Part shown: positions 62,871 through 64,000 of the stretch, piece after piece
How the letters are laid out: each line of letters begins with the position of its first letter
Numbering within the stretch: position 1 is the first letter of the stretch
Origin: Lewinellaceae bacterium
GTDB taxonomy: Bacteria > Bacteroidota > Bacteroidia > Chitinophagales > Saprospiraceae
NCBI GenBank assembly: GCA_020636095.1
Contig: JACJYN010000007.1
Span: forward strand, 310,001 to 374,000
DNA: 64,000 nt
Reading direction: 5' to 3'
Notes under the pieces: model-generated
The model's database searches: none
Seen by the model: only the letters and a program-made list of their open reading frames with translations
What the model was told of the DNA's origin: nothing
Program-made: the position numbers and the translations under genes

Positions 62871-63755
62871 ATGAAAAAGCAATTACTTTTCATCTTAGCC
62901 CTGTCCATTTGTCACAGTATGAAGGCTCAGGACTATGTTTACCAGACCTTTAAAGACTCCAGGATCGTCAATGTGCAGAGTGTGGAAACCCTGGTTAAGC
63001 GGCGCCTGGATGTACGCATCGGGCATCGCTTTGGCGATTTGCTGGGGGACAACGGCGGCTGGGCCACCTTTTACGGACTGGAGAACGCCACTGATGTGAT
63101 GATCGGGGCGGAATATGGATTTACCGACAATTTCACCGCCGGCCTTTACCGCACCAAGGGGGCCGGCGCTATGCCACAGGGGCAGGCAGGCCTGCGGCAG
63201 TTGATCAACGGAGTATTTAAATACCGGCTGCTGCGGCAAAAGGAAGGAAAGGGGACGCCGGTAACGCTCACCGTCCTTGGGGTTGGCTCGCTGTCCACTG
63301 CCAATCGGATAGCAGACAATCCGGATGTGCTGCGCAGCTTTCCCGATTTTTCTCATCGGATGGCCTTTACCGGACAATTGCTCATCGCCCGTAAATTCTC
63401 CGATGGCCTTTCTTTACTCATAGCGCCGGGTTATACGCACCGCAACCTCGTTCCCTTTGAGGATGAGAACGGCCTGTTTAGCATGGGCGCCGGCGCGAGG
63501 GTACAGCTGAGCCGCGTGTTCGGCATCATTGCTGATATAACCGTTCCGTTTTCCAGCCGCCGCACCAGCGATAATGGTTTCTACCCGGCCGTTGGCCTGG
63601 GGCTGGAGATCGATACCGGCGGCCACCTCTTTCAGGTCAACTTTACCAACGCCACCGGCATCATGGAAACGGATTACATTCCCTATACCACCAGCAATTG
63701 GCTGGATGGGGAGTTTCGCCTGGGCTTTACCATTTCCAGGGTGTTTAATCTTTGA
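62871..63755 (+). CDS. DUF5777 beta-barrel outer-membrane protein
   Basis: A 294-residue protein with a signal peptide (MKKQLLFILALSICHSMKA). The mature part matches DUF5777: DSRIVNVQSVETLVKRRLDV, IGHRFGD, ENATDVMIGAEYGFTDN, and amphipathic strands to the final Phe-rich end (LGFTISRVFNL). It is a likely outer-membrane barrel. The preceding cytochrome-like lipoprotein is probably its partner. Confidence 0.85.
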   Translation: MKKQLLFILALSICHSMKAQDYVYQTFKDSRIVNVQSVETLVKRRLDVRIGHRFGDLLGDNGGWATFYGLENATDVMIGAEYGFTDNFTAGLYRTKGAGAMPQGQAGLRQLINGVFKYRLLRQKEGKGTPVTLTVLGVGSLSTANRIADNPDVLRSFPDFSHRMAFTGQLLIARKFSDGLSLLIAPGYTHRNLVPFEDENGLFSMGAGARVQLSRVFGIIADITVPFSSRRTSDNGFYPAVGLGLEIDTGGHLFQVNFTNATGIMETDYIPYTTSNWLDGEFRLGFTISRVFNL

Positions 63756-63776
63756 AGTGTATAGGGAGCTAAATGT

Positions 63777-63867
63777 CACGCAGAGGAGTAGAGAGGCACG
63801 CAGGGGCGAGGAGGCGCGGAGGATTGACTGAAATCTCTACGACGCTGCGCTTCCGCGTCTCTGCGTG
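63777..63867. repeat. CACGCAGAG-type intergenic inverted repeat
   Basis: CACGCAGAG (63777-63785) and its inverse CTCTGCGTG (63859-63867) flank a segment with further GAGGCGCGGAGG words. The pattern resembles 'acgcagagacgcagag' intergenic repeats known from several bacterial genomes (recollection). It separates the DUF5777 gene and the next one. Confidence 0.5.
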
Positions 63868-63897
63868 GCCAAAATTCAAACTTGATGTACAAACACC

Positions 63898-64000
63898 ATG
63901 AAAAATACACTTTTGCTGTTCTTGTTAATCTTTTCCGCTGCGCTTTTTCTAAGCCTGCAGCCGGCTGCTTATATTGCGGATGCAAATAAACCGGCTATCC
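63898..64000 (+). CDS. start of a secreted protein, cut by the window end
   Basis: The ATG at 63898 opens a clear signal peptide (MKNTLLLFLLIFSAALFLSL) followed by QPAAYIADANKPAI before the window ends. Nothing beyond the export signal can be said. The gene is probably in the same orientation group as the two before it. Confidence 0.5.
   Translation, partial: MKNTLLLFLLIFSAALFLSLQPAAYIADANKPAI

Overview
The window looks like a Bacteroidota chromosome, most likely a Saprospirales-type marine or sludge bacterium (inference). The evidence is a protein with a gliding-motility/T9SS type B C-terminal domain (43969-46761), an orphan T9SS type A sorting-domain tail (31741-31992), promoters of the Bacteroidota TTG-N19/20-TAnnTTTG type (24722, 53542), weak or absent Shine-Dalgarno sequences, many lipoproteins, and families common in this phylum (DUF1573, DUF1835, DUF4407, DUF2279, DUF5777, bacilliredoxin, SLC13 and APC carriers). 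No rRNA, tRNA or CRISPR array was seen.

The most unusual part is 2958-19021, a run of eleven same-strand genes with short gaps. In order it encodes a vWA-like lipoprotein, a three-helix membrane protein, a tubulin/FtsZ-like GTPase-fold protein, a 1169-residue protein ending in an actin/Hsp70-type ATPase, three membrane-anchored proteins sharing one C-terminal domain of about 105 residues, a MotA/TolQ-like stator protein with a long cytoplasmic tail, a MotB/OmpA-like partner, an alpha/beta-hydrolase lipoprotein, and a membrane protein ending in a gamma-glutamylcyclotransferase-like domain. The stator pair recalls the ZorA/ZorB motor of Zorya anti-phage systems, but the usual Zorya effectors are absent and two cytoskeletal-type NTPases are present. 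I do not recognise the set as a named system. It is the best candidate here for an undescribed envelope-spanning stress or defence machine. The segment reads more A/T-rich than its flanks, especially 12081-13889.

Flanking genes are ordinary: DoxX and a Gfo/Idh/MocA oxidoreductase on the left; a minus-strand group (DUF1573, DUF1835, DUF4407, amino-acid permease) on the right; then an AraC-type regulator, serine hydrolases, a CocE-type hydrolase and an SLC13 carrier. The regulator and the SLC13 carrier are frameshifted.

The stretch 31.6-40.9 kb is decayed and repeat-rich. It holds a junction of two gene fragments, an array of about 39 copies of a 53-bp repeat (about 32.58-34.75 kb) upstream of pgi, broken SPFH and SH3 genes, an inverted-repeat element, an IS1182-type transposase remnant, and a 1.64-kb IS with terminal inverted repeats and an apparent CTTAG target duplication. 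Three palindromic elements of 162-164 bp (40495, 43771, 60913) look like MITE or REP-type repeats; the last two are clearly homologous. A second, word-like repeat array lies at 49.67-50.56 kb.

The right third carries an amidohydrolase, a T9SS cargo protein, a second class-C serine hydrolase, a TetR-TolC-MFP-RND efflux operon (53670-60531), pdxH, a bacilliredoxin, a lipoprotein with a CX4CH motif, a DUF5777 barrel protein and the start of a secreted protein cut by the window end. Coordinates come from reading the sequence; no database search was run.
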